The notes under the pieces were generated by a model that worked only from the letters and a program-made list of their open reading frames with translations, did not search any database and was not told the origin of the DNA. 64,000 nucleotides of DNA from Roseobacter fucihabitans (GTDB taxonomy: Bacteria > Pseudomonadota > Alphaproteobacteria > Rhodobacterales > Rhodobacteraceae). The translations under genes were made by a program, and so were the position numbers. Below, piece by piece: positions 8,167-16,056 of this stretch; position 1 is the first letter of the stretch; every line of letters starts with the position of its first letter. The DNA is taken from contig NZ_CP143423.1 of NCBI RefSeq assembly GCF_014337925.2, forward strand, positions 3,626,501-3,690,500, given 5' to 3'.

Positions 8167-8371
8167 ACGCGCTCGTAACTCCGGAAGCTATGAACTTCCG
8201 GTCCCTTGGGGTTTGTCCGGGGATCGACCTCCGTCAGCGCGTTGCGCCCACGGGGGCAAAACCATTTGGTTTTGCTCTCTGCCACGCCAGAACGACGGGC
8301 ATTTGCGCATTGACCGCGGGCTCCCTACATCAGGGACATCCCGCAACCGAATTGAAAGGGGCCGAAAGCCC
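8167..8371 (+). other. ffh leader with two stem-loops, no gene seen
   Basis: The interval holds CCGGAAG-7nt-CTTCCGG (8181-8201) and GCAAAACC-4nt-GGTTTTGC (8256-8275), both perfect stems. Neither is followed by a clear U-run, so they are not typical terminators. An open frame from 7997 runs through this stretch into ffh but its product before 8372 is not family-like. I see no 4.5S RNA signature I can defend. Confidence 0.4.
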
Positions 8372-9874
8372 ATGTTTGAAAACCTCTCCGAGCGCCTCTC
8401 CGGCGTCTTTGACCGGCTGACAAAACAAGGCGCGCTCTCCGAGGAGGACGTGGCCACCGCCCTGCGCGAGGTCCGTGTGGCCCTGTTGGAGGCGGACGTT
8501 TCCCTCCCCGTGGCGCGCGATTTCGTCAAGGTGGTGCAGGAAAAAGCCACCGGCCAGGCCGTCACCAAATCCATCACGCCGGGTCAGCAGGTCGTCAAGA
8601 TCGTGCATGACGCTTTGATTGATGTGCTTAAAGGCGAAGGCGAACCGGGTGCGCTAAAAATCGACAACCCGCCCGCGCCAATCCTGATGGTTGGCCTGCA
8701 AGGCTCGGGTAAAACCACCACCACCGCGAAACTGGCCAAACGGCTCAAAGACCGTGATGGCAAACGCGTGCTGATGGCCTCCCTCGACGTCAACCGTCCC
8801 GCGGCGATGGAACAGCTCGCGATCCTGGGTGCGCAAATCGGCGTCGACACGCTCCCCATCGTCAAAGGCGAAGACCCCGTCGCCATCGCCAAGCGCGCCA
8901 AAACCCAAGCGGGTCTGGGTGGCTATGATGTGTATATGCTCGACACGGCCGGTCGTTTGCACATTGACGCGGAACTGATCGCCCAGGCCGCCGCCGTGCG
9001 CGATGTCGCCAACCCGCGCGAAACGTTGCTGGTGGTCGATGGTCTGACCGGGCAGGACGCGGTCAATGTGGCCACCGAATTTGACGATAAAATCGGCGTC
9101 TCCGGCGTCGTCCTGACCCGGATGGATGGCGACGGACGTGGCGGTGCGGCCCTTTCGATGCGCGCGGTCACCGGCAAGCCGATCAAATACGTCGGCTTGG
9201 GCGAAAAGATGGACGCCATCGAAACCTTCGAGCCGGAACGCATCGCGGGCCGGATCCTCGGCATGGGCGACATCGTGGCCCTGGTCGAAAAGGCCCAGGA
9301 AACGCTCGAACTGGAACAATCCGAGCGCATGATGAAGCGCATGGCCAAGGGTCAGTTCAACATGAACGACCTCAAAATGCAGCTTGAACAGATGATCAAA
9401 ATGGGCGGCATGCAGGGCATGATGGGCATGATGCCCGGCATGGGTAAAATGGCCAAACAGGTCGAAAACGCAGGCTTTGACGACAAGGTGCTCAAACACC
9501 AGATCGCCCTGATCCAATCCATGACCAAAAAGGAACGCGCCAATCCGCAAATCCTGCAAGCGAGCCGTAAAAAGCGGATCGCCAAGGGCGCGGGTATGGA
9601 AGTTTCCGAGCTCAACAAGCTTCTGAAAATGCAGCGCCAGATGGGCGATATGATGAAGAAGATGGGCAAAATGGGCAAAGGCGGCATGCTCAAACAGGCC
9701 ATGAAGGGCATGATGGGTGGTAAGGGCGCGGGCATGGACCCCTCCCAGATGGACCCCAAACAACTCGAAGCGGCAGCCAAAGCAATGGGCGGCAAACTCC
9801 CCGGTGGCATGGGTGGTATGGGCGGCGGCATGGCCCTGCCTCCCGGCCTGTCAGGGTTCGGCAAAAAGAAATGA
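8372..9874 (+). CDS. ffh: Signal recognition particle GTPase Ffh
   Basis: 500 residues. Four-helix N domain (1-90), G domain with P-loop GLQGSGKTTTT (about 109-119), DTAGR and TRMDGDGRGGAAL motifs, and a methionine-rich M domain that binds 4.5S RNA and signal sequences. The C-terminus is unusually rich in Met-Gly runs (MGGMGGGMALPPG) and ends in a lysine tail. I start it at 8372 because MFENLSERLSGVFDRL is the family N-terminus. Its stop overlaps the following GNAT gene by 4 nt (ATGA). Confidence 0.96.
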   Translation: MFENLSERLSGVFDRLTKQGALSEEDVATALREVRVALLEADVSLPVARDFVKVVQEKATGQAVTKSITPGQQVVKIVHDALIDVLKGEGEPGALKIDNPPAPILMVGLQGSGKTTTTAKLAKRLKDRDGKRVLMASLDVNRPAAMEQLAILGAQIGVDTLPIVKGEDPVAIAKRAKTQAGLGGYDVYMLDTAGRLHIDAELIAQAAAVRDVANPRETLLVVDGLTGQDAVNVATEFDDKIGVSGVVLTRMDGDGRGGAALSMRAVTGKPIKYVGLGEKMDAIETFEPERIAGRILGMGDIVALVEKAQETLELEQSERMMKRMAKGQFNMNDLKMQLEQMIKMGGMQGMMGMMPGMGKMAKQVENAGFDDKVLKHQIALIQSMTKKERANPQILQASRKKRIAKGAGMEVSELNKLLKMQRQMGDMMKKMGKMGKGGMLKQAMKGMMGGKGAGMDPSQMDPKQLEAAAKAMGGKLPGGMGGMGGGMALPPGLSGFGKKK

Positions 9875-10410
9875 TGCAAACCGGGGATCATACGCTCGTC
9901 CGCATTCCGACCCTTAGGACGGAACGCTTTGTGATGCGCGCGCCCCAGCCCTCGGATTTGGAGGCCTTTACGGCGTTCCGCACCTCTGGGCGTGCCGTTG
10001 GTGTTGGCGGTCCCTATACGCGTGAACAGGCCTTTGAAAGCCTTTGCGGCGTGGTTGGTCACTGGCAAATCGAAGGCTATGGCCGCTGGATCATCGCGGA
10101 TGCGGATGACATCCCCTTGGGCATTGTGGGCCTGTCCAACAGCCCCGACTGGCCCGAACCGGAAATCTCATGGTCCGTCTTTGCGCCCGCCGAAGGCAAG
10201 GGTGTGGCATTCGAGGCCGCAATGGCCACCCGCAGCTATGCCTACACCGTTTTGGGATGGCCCACGGTCATTAGCTGCGTGTCGCCCGACAATATCCGCA
10301 GCCACGCATTAGCTAAGCGCATGGGGGCCACCCGCGACGGCAGCTTTGTGCATGACGAACTGGGTGAGCTTCTCATCCACCGACATCAGCCGGCAAGGCA
10401 TGTCGCATGA
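9871..10410 (+). CDS. GNAT-family N-acetyltransferase (RimJ/RimL-like)
   Basis: 179 residues. Opens with the RimJ-type motif PTLRTERFVMRAPQPSDLEA and ends with the acetyl-CoA-fold segment SPDNIRSHALAKRMGATRDG. The start overlaps the ffh stop and its own stop overlaps the next gene, so it is co-translated with ffh. The substrate is not predictable. It is paralogous to the remnant at 10744 and the gene at 11051, which suggests local duplication. Confidence 0.85.
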   Translation: MMQTGDHTLVRIPTLRTERFVMRAPQPSDLEAFTAFRTSGRAVGVGGPYTREQAFESLCGVVGHWQIEGYGRWIIADADDIPLGIVGLSNSPDWPEPEISWSVFAPAEGKGVAFEAAMATRSYAYTVLGWPTVISCVSPDNIRSHALAKRMGATRDGSFVHDELGELLIHRHQPARHVA

Positions 10411-10742
10411 TCACCTGTTTTCTGAAATATGAAATCGATCCGGCAAAGCTGGCGGATTTCGAAATCTACGCCAAGGCATGGATCCATAACATCAACCGCA
10501 TGGGCGGAACCCATCATGGCTATTGGCTGCCCTCTGAGGGGCCCAATGATCTGGCGTGGTGCGGTTTCAGCTTCTCCTCACTCGCGGCTTATGAAGAGTA
10601 CCGCACAGCGATGGCCACCGACCCCGCCTGCATCGCGACCTACGCCCATTCCGAGCGCACAGGTTGTATCCGCCGGTATGATCGCTATTTTACGCGCCCT
10701 GTGCTGAAAGGCGAAAGCCCCGCTGATCTGGGGCTTATGTAA
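10407..10742 (+). CDS. NIPSNAP-family protein
   Basis: 111 residues beginning MITCFLKYEIDPAKLADFEI, a dimeric alpha/beta-barrel sequence pattern seen in NIPSNAP-domain proteins, with the typical aromatic core HHGYWLPSEGPND and SSLAAYEEYR. Start overlaps the GNAT stop by 4 nt. Its biochemical function is unknown; such genes often accompany acetyltransferases in this group. Confidence 0.75.
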   Translation: MITCFLKYEIDPAKLADFEIYAKAWIHNINRMGGTHHGYWLPSEGPNDLAWCGFSFSSLAAYEEYRTAMATDPACIATYAHSERTGCIRRYDRYFTRPVLKGESPADLGLM

Positions 10743-10743
10743 C

Positions 10744-10974
10744 GTGACCACCACCCCTGTCATCAATACGAACCGTTTGCGTCTGCGCCCCCATGCACAG
10801 TCGGTGCTGGATGTCGTTTGGGCGTTCTGTCAAAGTTCACACACCCGCTTCATGGCCCAGCTTGAAAACCTGCGCTCTGTCGCCCTTGCCAACCGCCTCG
10901 GCGCAATCCTGGATCACACCGCCAAAAAATACCATCCCAAGAACGTCGTCTACCGTTACGCGGTGGCCACATGA
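10744..10974 (+). pseudogene. Internally deleted GNAT acetyltransferase remnant
   Basis: The 76-codon frame (GTG start one nt after the previous stop) joins a GNAT N-terminus, INTNRLRLRPHAQS, directly to a GNAT C-terminus, ENLRSVALANRLGAILDHTA and VVYRYAVAT. The roughly 100 central residues that bind acetyl-CoA are gone. It is flanked by two intact paralogues, so I read it as a decayed duplicate. Whether the short product is still made is unknown. Confidence 0.65.
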
Positions 10975-11050
10975 CCCGAATTTCATTGTGCCATAAATAT
11001 GCCCGCCGGAGGCATGCCAAAATCTCGTTCTGCACAGGGGGCTCGTCATC

Positions 11051-11650
11051 ATGACAGACATCCCCACACTCGAAACCAACCGCCTGATCCTGCGTGGTCC
11101 GGAGCCCGAGGATTATCCGGATTTCAAGGCGACCTTCACCAGCTACCGCGCGCGCTTCATGGGCGGACCGCTGAATGCTTATGAATCCTGGATGCTCTAT
11201 GCCGCCGAAATCGGCCATTGGCAGATCCGCGGCTATGGCATGTGGATGATCCACGACCAGGTCACGGATGAGACCTACGGCATGGCCGGAGCGTGGAAGC
11301 CCGCAAAATGGCCGGAAGCGGAGATCGCCTGGGTGATCTGGCCTGAAATGAACGGCAAGGGCTATGCGCTGGAGGCGACCCATGCCGTGCGCAAGTATCT
11401 ATATGAGCAAAAGGGCTGGGAAACCGCCGTCAGCTACATTGACCCCAAGAACCTCGACAGCATCCGGCTGGCCGAACGGCTGGGGGCGCTCAAGGACGCT
11501 GAGGCCCAAACCATCGATGGCAATGATTCCGTCTATCGCCACCCCACGCCCGAAGCACTCGCCGGGACCCAGCTGGCCCATGGCATTGACATGGAAATCA
11601 GCCATTACGCTGATCCGCTGTTCAAACCGAAAGGATGGGCCCTTGACTGA
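11051..11650 (+). CDS. GNAT-family N-acetyltransferase
   Basis: 199 residues: ETNRLILRGPEPEDYPDFKA at the N-terminus, central GYGMWMIHDQVTDETYGMAG, and acetyl-CoA region WPEMNGKGYALEATHAVRKY followed by DPKNLDSIRLAERLGALKDA. Complete for the family. The ATG has only a modest upstream GGGGGC. It lies in the ffh-chorismate mutase interval and is transcribed in the same direction. Confidence 0.87.
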   Translation: MTDIPTLETNRLILRGPEPEDYPDFKATFTSYRARFMGGPLNAYESWMLYAAEIGHWQIRGYGMWMIHDQVTDETYGMAGAWKPAKWPEAEIAWVIWPEMNGKGYALEATHAVRKYLYEQKGWETAVSYIDPKNLDSIRLAERLGALKDAEAQTIDGNDSVYRHPTPEALAGTQLAHGIDMEISHYADPLFKPKGWALD

Positions 11651-11746
11651 CACAAATTTCAGATTTGGGCGCGCGACGCTGTGCCGCCTTCGTAGGAGAT
11701 GCACGCGGGCTTTGAGCCCTGTTTCGGCCCGTTCTGGAGACATTCA

Positions 11747-12043
11747 ATGAGCGATAACGTGACCCGCGCCGCCGAAGTGCTCAAGGAGCATCGTGCTTCC
11801 ATCGACCGGCTCGATGCGATCCTCGTCTATACGCTGGGCGAACGGTTCAAGCACACTCAGGCTGTGGGTAAACTCAAAGCCAACCACGACCTTCCCCCCT
11901 CCGATCCCGCGCGTGAAGCGAGCCAGATCGAGCGGCTCGAAGATTTGGCAAGGCGGGCCGAACTGGACCCTGAATTTGCCAAGAAGTTTCTCAACTTCAT
12001 CATCGCTGAAGTCATTCAGCATCACCATCAACATCAGAAATAA
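11747..12043 (+). CDS. Chorismate mutase (AroQ type)
   Basis: 98 residues of all-helical AroQ fold. It carries IDRLDAILVYTLGERFKHTQ and VGKLKANHDLPPSDPAREAS, matching the arginine/lysine pattern that binds chorismate, and a C-terminal helix ending HHHQHQK. Converts chorismate to prephenate for Phe/Tyr synthesis; a prephenate dehydratase gene lies at 61.1 kb. I start at 11747 (GGAGACATTCA upstream); the longer frame from 11699 is not family-like. A REP-like element starts immediately after the stop. Confidence 0.88.
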   Translation: MSDNVTRAAEVLKEHRASIDRLDAILVYTLGERFKHTQAVGKLKANHDLPPSDPAREASQIERLEDLARRAELDPEFAKKFLNFIIAEVIQHHHQHQK

Positions 12044-12066
12044 GGTGGCCTGAAAGCCCACCTTAC
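12044..12066 (-). repeat. REP-like element, copy C
   Basis: Starts at the nucleotide after the TAA of the chorismate mutase gene. The head, read on the minus strand, is GTAA instead of GTAG. It lies 26 nt before rpsP. Confidence 0.75.
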
Positions 12067-12092
12067 GCATTGAACGCAAAAGGAAATATACC

Positions 12093-12461
12093 ATGGCTAT
12101 GAAAATTCGTCTCGCCCGCGGCGGCTCCAAGAAACGCCCCTTTTACCGTATTGTCGCAAGTGACAGCCGCATGCCACGCGACGGTCGTTTCATCGAGAAA
12201 CTGGGCACCTATAATCCGCTGCTGCCCAAGGACAGCGAAGAGCGCGTGAAAATGGACGTCGAGCGCATTCAGCACTGGCTGGGTCAGGGCGCACAGCCCA
12301 CGGACCGTGTCGCGCGCATGTTGGAAGCCGCTGGTTTGAAAGAGAAAACCGAGCGTAGCAACCCCAACAAGGGCACACCGGGCAAGAAAGCCCAGGAGCG
12401 CGCAGAAGAGAAAGCCGCCAAGGCAGCAGCGCCGGCTGAGGAAGAAGCAAGCGCCGAGTAA
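12093..12461 (+). CDS. rpsP: 30S ribosomal protein S16
   Basis: 122 residues. The S16 core is at 1-80: [40 protein letters not shown] and an [16 protein letters not shown] helix. The C-terminal 40 residues are a lysine/alanine/glutamate-rich tail usual in alphaproteobacteria. The gene is followed by a strong terminator-like hairpin at 12506, which may reduce read-through into rimM-trmD. Confidence 0.97.
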   Translation: MAMKIRLARGGSKKRPFYRIVASDSRMPRDGRFIEKLGTYNPLLPKDSEERVKMDVERIQHWLGQGAQPTDRVARMLEAAGLKEKTERSNPNKGTPGKKAQERAEEKAAKAAAPAEEEASAE

Positions 12462-12505
12462 TCGGACTTTTTCATGGGATCGGCCCAGTCGGGCTGGACA
12501 AGATT

Positions 12506-12541
12506 GGCGCTGCGCCCTTTGATGGGCCAGCGCCTTTTTTT
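12506..12541 (+). terminator. Rho-independent terminator/attenuator after rpsP
   Basis: GGCGCTG pairs with CAGCGCC around an inner GCCC/GGGC stem, followed by seven T residues. It separates rpsP from the rimM-trmD genes that are often co-transcribed with it, so it may set the ratio between S16 and the tRNA/ribosome maturation enzymes. Confidence 0.75.
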
Positions 12542-12562
12542 GGGACCCTATAGGGGATATTT

Positions 12563-12706
12563 ATGTTCAGACCGATCCGGTCCCTGATCCTCATAGGGGT
12601 TGCCTTTGTGGCGGGCGTGTTTTTTGAGCAGGCCACACATCGTCAGGCCTGTATTGATCGGGGCGGTGATATGTCGGAAGGCATCTGTTTGGGAGCGGAA
12701 GAATGA
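12563..12706 (+). CDS. Small single-span membrane protein, 47 residues (hypothetical)
   Basis: Begins [20 protein letters not shown], one N-terminal hydrophobic helix, followed by a short tail with two cysteines ([17 protein letters not shown]). AGGGGAT lies 5 nt before the ATG. The stop overlaps the rimM start (ATGA), so it is translationally coupled. It could be an uncleaved signal anchor with a periplasmic disulfide. I do not recognise a family. Confidence 0.6.
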   Translation: MFRPIRSLILIGVAFVAGVFFEQATHRQACIDRGGDMSEGICLGAEE

Positions 12707-13209
12707 ATGCAGCAAGGGTTTGTGTCGGTGCCATCGGTGGCTCTTATGGGGTGCGCGGCGAGCTGCGTATCAAGAGCTTTTGCGCCGTCGCCGAAGACAT
12801 CGAAAGCTATAGCCCGCTGACCTGTGACACCGGCAACCGGGCGTTTCACCTCGCGCTGATCCGCCCTATCAAAAACGGTTTTGTTGCCCGAATTGCGGAA
12901 GTCACCGGCAAGGAGGAAGCCGATGCGCTGAAGGGCACGCAGCTTTTTGCGCGGCGCGACCAATTGCCGTCCCTGCCGGATGATGAATATTACCATGCGG
13001 ACCTGATCGGTTTGCAGGTGCTGGATACCGGCGGCACCCTGTTGGGCTCGGTCAAGAACGTACTCGATCACGGCGCGGGCGACTTGCTCGACATCCAACG
13101 CCCCGGATCGTCTGAGACGGTATTGCTGCCCTTCACACGCGTTGCGGTGCCAACCGTCGATCTGGGGATGGGGCGTATTGTCGTGGACCCGCCAGACGGG
13201 CTCTTCTGA
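12703..13209 (+). CDS. rimM: 16S rRNA processing protein RimM
   Basis: 168 residues. N-terminal beta-barrel domain with [20 protein letters not shown] and a C-terminal PRC-barrel domain (about 95-165) with [20 protein letters not shown]. It assists 30S head maturation and binds S19. The start overlaps the small membrane ORF and it stands ahead of trmD as usual. Confidence 0.96.
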   Translation: MNAARVCVGAIGGSYGVRGELRIKSFCAVAEDIESYSPLTCDTGNRAFHLALIRPIKNGFVARIAEVTGKEEADALKGTQLFARRDQLPSLPDDEYYHADLIGLQVLDTGGTLLGSVKNVLDHGAGDLLDIQRPGSSETVLLPFTRVAVPTVDLGMGRIVVDPPDGLF

Positions 13210-13420
13210 GGAATGCCAGCGCACATCATCGCGCCTCCCGAAATTCAACTTCGGCTGATCACGGTGGCACCGTCAGATTTGACCAATACAGAGATGATGA
13301 AGCAAAAAAGGCCCCGTTCCATGCGAAGCACTGATTTTATCGACGCCCCGGAAGGCTGGTGTGTTGCGCGACCCGCGCCAAACCAGCCAGTTGCGCAACA
13401 TCGTTTCCGGACGAAACCAC

Positions 13421-14212
13421 ATGGGTGACACCCCGAAATCCTTTGGGCGCAAAACCATGCGTGCCACGGCGCAGCCCCGCTCCCTGATGGAGAGCGACGC
13501 GGAACTGGCAGGCGTCTGGCAGGCGCGCATCGTGACCCTGTTTCCGGATGCGTTTCCGGGTGTTTTGGGAATGTCGCTGACCGGCAAGGCGCTCCAGGAG
13601 GGGCGCTGGCAACTGCATACCCATGATCTTCGCGATCACGGTATCGGCAAGCATCGCAACGTGGATGACACACCCGCCGGGGGCGGCGCGGGCATGGTAT
13701 TGCGCGCAGATGTTGTCGGCCCTGCACTGGCGGCCGCACAGGTCCATGCGCGCGGGCGCTGGCCCATCCTCTATATGTCCCCGCGCGGGCGACGGTTTGA
13801 TCAGGCCATGGCGCGCGATCTGGCGCGATGTGACGGCGTAACGATGCTGTGCGGGCGGTTTGAAGGGGTCGATGAAAGGGTGCTGGAGCATTTCGGCATC
13901 ACCGAGGTTTCGCTGGGCGATTTTGTCATGACGGGCGGTGAATTGGCGGCACAGGCGATGATCGATGCGACGGTGCGCCTGTTGCCGGGGGTCTTGGGAA
14001 ACGCCGATAGCACGCTTGAGGAAAGCCATGCCGAGGGGCTACTGGAACATCCGCAATACACACGACCGGCCCAATGGGAAGAGCTCGCCATTCCCGATGT
14101 TTTGATGTCGGGCAATCACGGCGAGATCGCCAAATGGCGGCGCGCGCAATCAGAGGCATTGACCAAGGCCCGCCGACCCGATTTGTGGCAGGCACATAAG
14201 GACAAAGAGTAA
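13421..14212 (+). CDS. trmD: tRNA (guanine-N1-)-methyltransferase TrmD
   Basis: 263 residues. Makes m1G37 in tRNAs with SAM. The trefoil-knot motifs are all present: DDTPAGGGAGMVLRADV, LCGRFEGVDERVLEH, SLGDFVMTGGELAAQAMIDA, and LLEHPQYTRP near the tRNA-binding part. I start at MGDTPKSFGRKTMRA, a longer N-terminus than in E. coli but usual for this family; the frame extends further to 13361 without support. 211 nt separate it from rimM. Confidence 0.94.
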   Translation: MGDTPKSFGRKTMRATAQPRSLMESDAELAGVWQARIVTLFPDAFPGVLGMSLTGKALQEGRWQLHTHDLRDHGIGKHRNVDDTPAGGGAGMVLRADVVGPALAAAQVHARGRWPILYMSPRGRRFDQAMARDLARCDGVTMLCGRFEGVDERVLEHFGITEVSLGDFVMTGGELAAQAMIDATVRLLPGVLGNADSTLEESHAEGLLEHPQYTRPAQWEELAIPDVLMSGNHGEIAKWRRAQSEALTKARRPDLWQAHKDKE

Positions 14213-14282
14213 CGATACGTACCACGCTTGCGGCCTCCTTTTGCGCAGAAACGCGCAGTCTGGAACGCCACGGATAAAAAGC

Positions 14283-14314
14283 CAACCGGCCCACTGTCGC
14301 CAGCGGGCCGGTTG
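14283..14314. terminator. Convergent terminator between trmD and the GNAT gene
   Basis: CAACCGGCCC and GGGCCGGTTG form a perfect 10-bp stem with a 12-nt loop. On the minus strand it is followed by CTTTTTAT, so it best serves the GNAT gene at 14327, but it can also end trmD transcripts. Confidence 0.75.
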
Positions 14315-14326
14315 CTTTAGCCTACA

Positions 14327-14797
14327 TCAGCCAAGCGACTTCCAGAAAACGATCTTATCGTCTCCAGCCGCCCAGAAATCCCTGATCCGGGCCTCCTCCA
14401 CGTAGCCGTTCTTGCGATAAAACGCCCGCGCCTGTGCGAAAACCTCCACGCCAGAGGTATCCGCGATCAGGATACGCTGGCCCCGCGCGGCGAGCATGCC
14501 TTCGAGATGACGCGCCATGGCACCGCCACAACCGCCCCCTTGTTTGCTGGGCAGAACGGCGATGGCAAGCATGTTCCACGCCCCGTCGGCAAGCTGCTCC
14601 GGCACGGCATAGCAAAAACCCACAGGCCTGCTGCTGGCCTCGCAGGTCAGCCAAATATCACGACTTTCGTCCTGCAAGAGGAAACCGCTTAACATCTCCG
14701 GCAACATCTGCGCAGGAAACAGGTCGGTTCCTTCGAGCACCTGCTGCAAGGCCGTAATGTCACCTTCTTCTGTTGGTCGTATTTTCATGACTTCCAT
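14327..14797 (-). CDS. GNAT-family N-acetyltransferase
   Basis: About 156 residues. MKIRPTEEGDITALQQVLEG is a GNAT opening, followed by the core MLAIAVLPSKQGGGCGGAMA (acetyl-CoA loop, Q-x-G-x-G-type) and the C-terminal FAQARAFYRKNGYVEEARIR. Start placed at 14797; the ATG at 14788 is also possible and the frame extends to 14857 without family similarity. Convergent with trmD. Confidence 0.85.
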   Translation of the reverse strand: MEVMKIRPTEEGDITALQQVLEGTDLFPAQMLPEMLSGFLLQDESRDIWLTCEASSRPVGFCYAVPEQLADGAWNMLAIAVLPSKQGGGCGGAMARHLEGMLAARGQRILIADTSGVEVFAQARAFYRKNGYVEEARIRDFWAAGDDKIVFWKSLG

Positions 14798-14857
14798 GTC
14801 TTTCAAATTGTCGCCATCCCGCCGCGAAGGCTTGGCATGGCGCGTTTCGGCTCGCAT

Positions 14858-15354
14858 CCCGGTCGGTTCGTTCGATAAGTGGTAAGGGTTTGCCAGCCGA
14901 ATGAAGGCGGAGCCTGACGCGATTAGCGCAGGCCATGTCTCTTTTCCCTGTCCCGGCGTTCAGGACTTAGCGGTTTCCCGCAATCGTGGACATAAAAACT
15001 CCATCGCCCGGCGTTCTTGCCGAACGTTCTTCACCCTATGCCCACGCCATTGTTTTAGGCAAGCATTACCGGCGCATGAGACCTCAGCCGCCCCGCTCAA
15101 CAACCGCTCCGCAGCCTCTTGATCCACAGGCTATTCCACCCTATACCGCAACAATCCGGAATCACCTTGGGGGTTCCGGATTGTTTGGCTGTTGCCAGAC
15201 ATCAAAACAAGGAATGACGTTTGAACCCTCCCGGCGGGCGCACCATGCGGACCCGATTACAGACCGGAAGCTCTGAGACGCGAAAAACACCGTGCGGGAT
15301 ATCCTGTGCGAAACCTTCGTGGACATAACCACGAGCATTTTAGGAGAGCATCAG
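14858..15354. other. Long gene-free stretch before rplS with a strong stem-loop
   Basis: No coding sequence here looks real. At 15150-15185 a perfect 12-bp stem (AACAATCCGGAA / TTCCGGATTGTT) with a 12-nt loop stands about 170 nt before rplS. It resembles a terminator or a leader structure but has only a weak T-run (TTGTTTGG), and there is no obvious upstream gene for it to end. An untranslated RNA or an rplS leader is possible. Confidence 0.4.
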
Positions 15355-15738
15355 ATGAACCTGATTGCACAGATTGAAGCGGAACAAATCGCCGCTCTGG
15401 GGAAAGAAATCCCTGATTTCCGCGCGGGCGATACCATCCGCGTCGGTTTCAAAGTGACCGAAGGCACGCGCACCCGCGTGCAGAACTACGAAGGTGTGTG
15501 CATCGCGCGCAATAATGGCAAGGGCATTTCCGGGTCCTTTACCGTGCGTAAGATTTCCTTTGGCGAAGGCGTGGAGCGTGTTTTCCCGCTGCATTCGACC
15601 AATATCGACAGCATCACCGTTGTGCGCCGTGGCCGTGTCCGTCGCGCCAAGCTGTACTTCCTGCGCAGCCGTCGCGGTAAATCCGCACGTATCACCGAGA
15701 ATTCCAACTACAAGCCGCTCGCGGCCAAAGACGCGTAA
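15355..15738 (+). CDS. rplS: 50S ribosomal protein L19
   Basis: 127 residues starting [20 protein letters not shown] after TAGGAGAG. L19 core motifs: [40 protein letters not shown], and [20 protein letters not shown]. The protein lies at the 30S-50S bridge. Followed 12 nt later by rpmE, so the two form an operon. Confidence 0.97.
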   Translation: MNLIAQIEAEQIAALGKEIPDFRAGDTIRVGFKVTEGTRTRVQNYEGVCIARNNGKGISGSFTVRKISFGEGVERVFPLHSTNIDSITVVRRGRVRRAKLYFLRSRRGKSARITENSNYKPLAAKDA

Positions 15739-15749
15739 GGAGCTGTCCT

Positions 15750-15971
15750 GTGAAAGCCGATACACATCCCGAATACCACATGATCAACGTCAAGATGACC
15801 GACGGTACGATCTTGGAAATGAAATCGACATGGGGCAAGGAAGGCGATCAGCTGTCGCTTGATATCGACCCTTCCGTGCACCCAGCCTGGACCGGCGGCA
15901 CATCCCGCCTCATGGATACCGGCGGGCGCGTGTCCAAGTTCAAGAACAAATACGCGGGCCTGGGCTTCTAA
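15750..15971 (+). CDS. rpmE: 50S ribosomal protein L31 (cysteine-free type)
   Basis: 73 residues with GTG start after [26 protein letters not shown] and [20 protein letters not shown] are L31 sequences. There are no cysteines, so it is the zinc-independent form. Operon with rplS. A terminator follows at 16000. Confidence 0.93.
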   Translation: MKADTHPEYHMINVKMTDGTILEMKSTWGKEGDQLSLDIDPSVHPAWTGGTSRLMDTGGRVSKFKNKYAGLGF

Positions 15972-15999
15972 ACACCCCGCCCTACGCAAGATTCGCTCA

Positions 16000-16027
16000 A
16001 GCCGTACCCTGCCGGGTGCGGCTTTTG
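16000..16027 (+). terminator. Terminator of the rplS-rpmE operon
   Basis: AGCCGTACCC / GGGTGCGGCT form a 10-bp stem with one G-U pair and a TGCC loop, followed by TTTTG. It lies 28 nt after the rpmE stop and ahead of the convergent LuxR gene. Confidence 0.75.
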
Positions 16028-16056
16028 CCGTTCTGAGGGACCCTGCCGTTGCGCAA

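Noticed and set aside
7997-8371. N-terminal extension of the ffh open frame
   Set aside because: The added 125 residues are unlike Ffh and overlap another plausible ORF; the family N-terminus begins at 8372.
8181-8371. 4.5S/SRP RNA gene upstream of ffh
   Set aside because: The stem-loops do not form the conserved SRP RNA helix 8 (no matching GGAA-type tetraloop arrangement).
8654-9763. Long minus-strand open frame opposite ffh (369 codons)
   Set aside because: It is histidine-rich because it is the antisense of the Met/Lys/Asp-rich ffh sequence; no family match or ribosome-binding site.
13213-13428. 71-codon ORF filling the rimM-trmD gap
   Set aside because: Its position is suggestive, right after rimM and overlapping trmD, but codon use is irregular and the sequence looks random; left undecided and not annotated.
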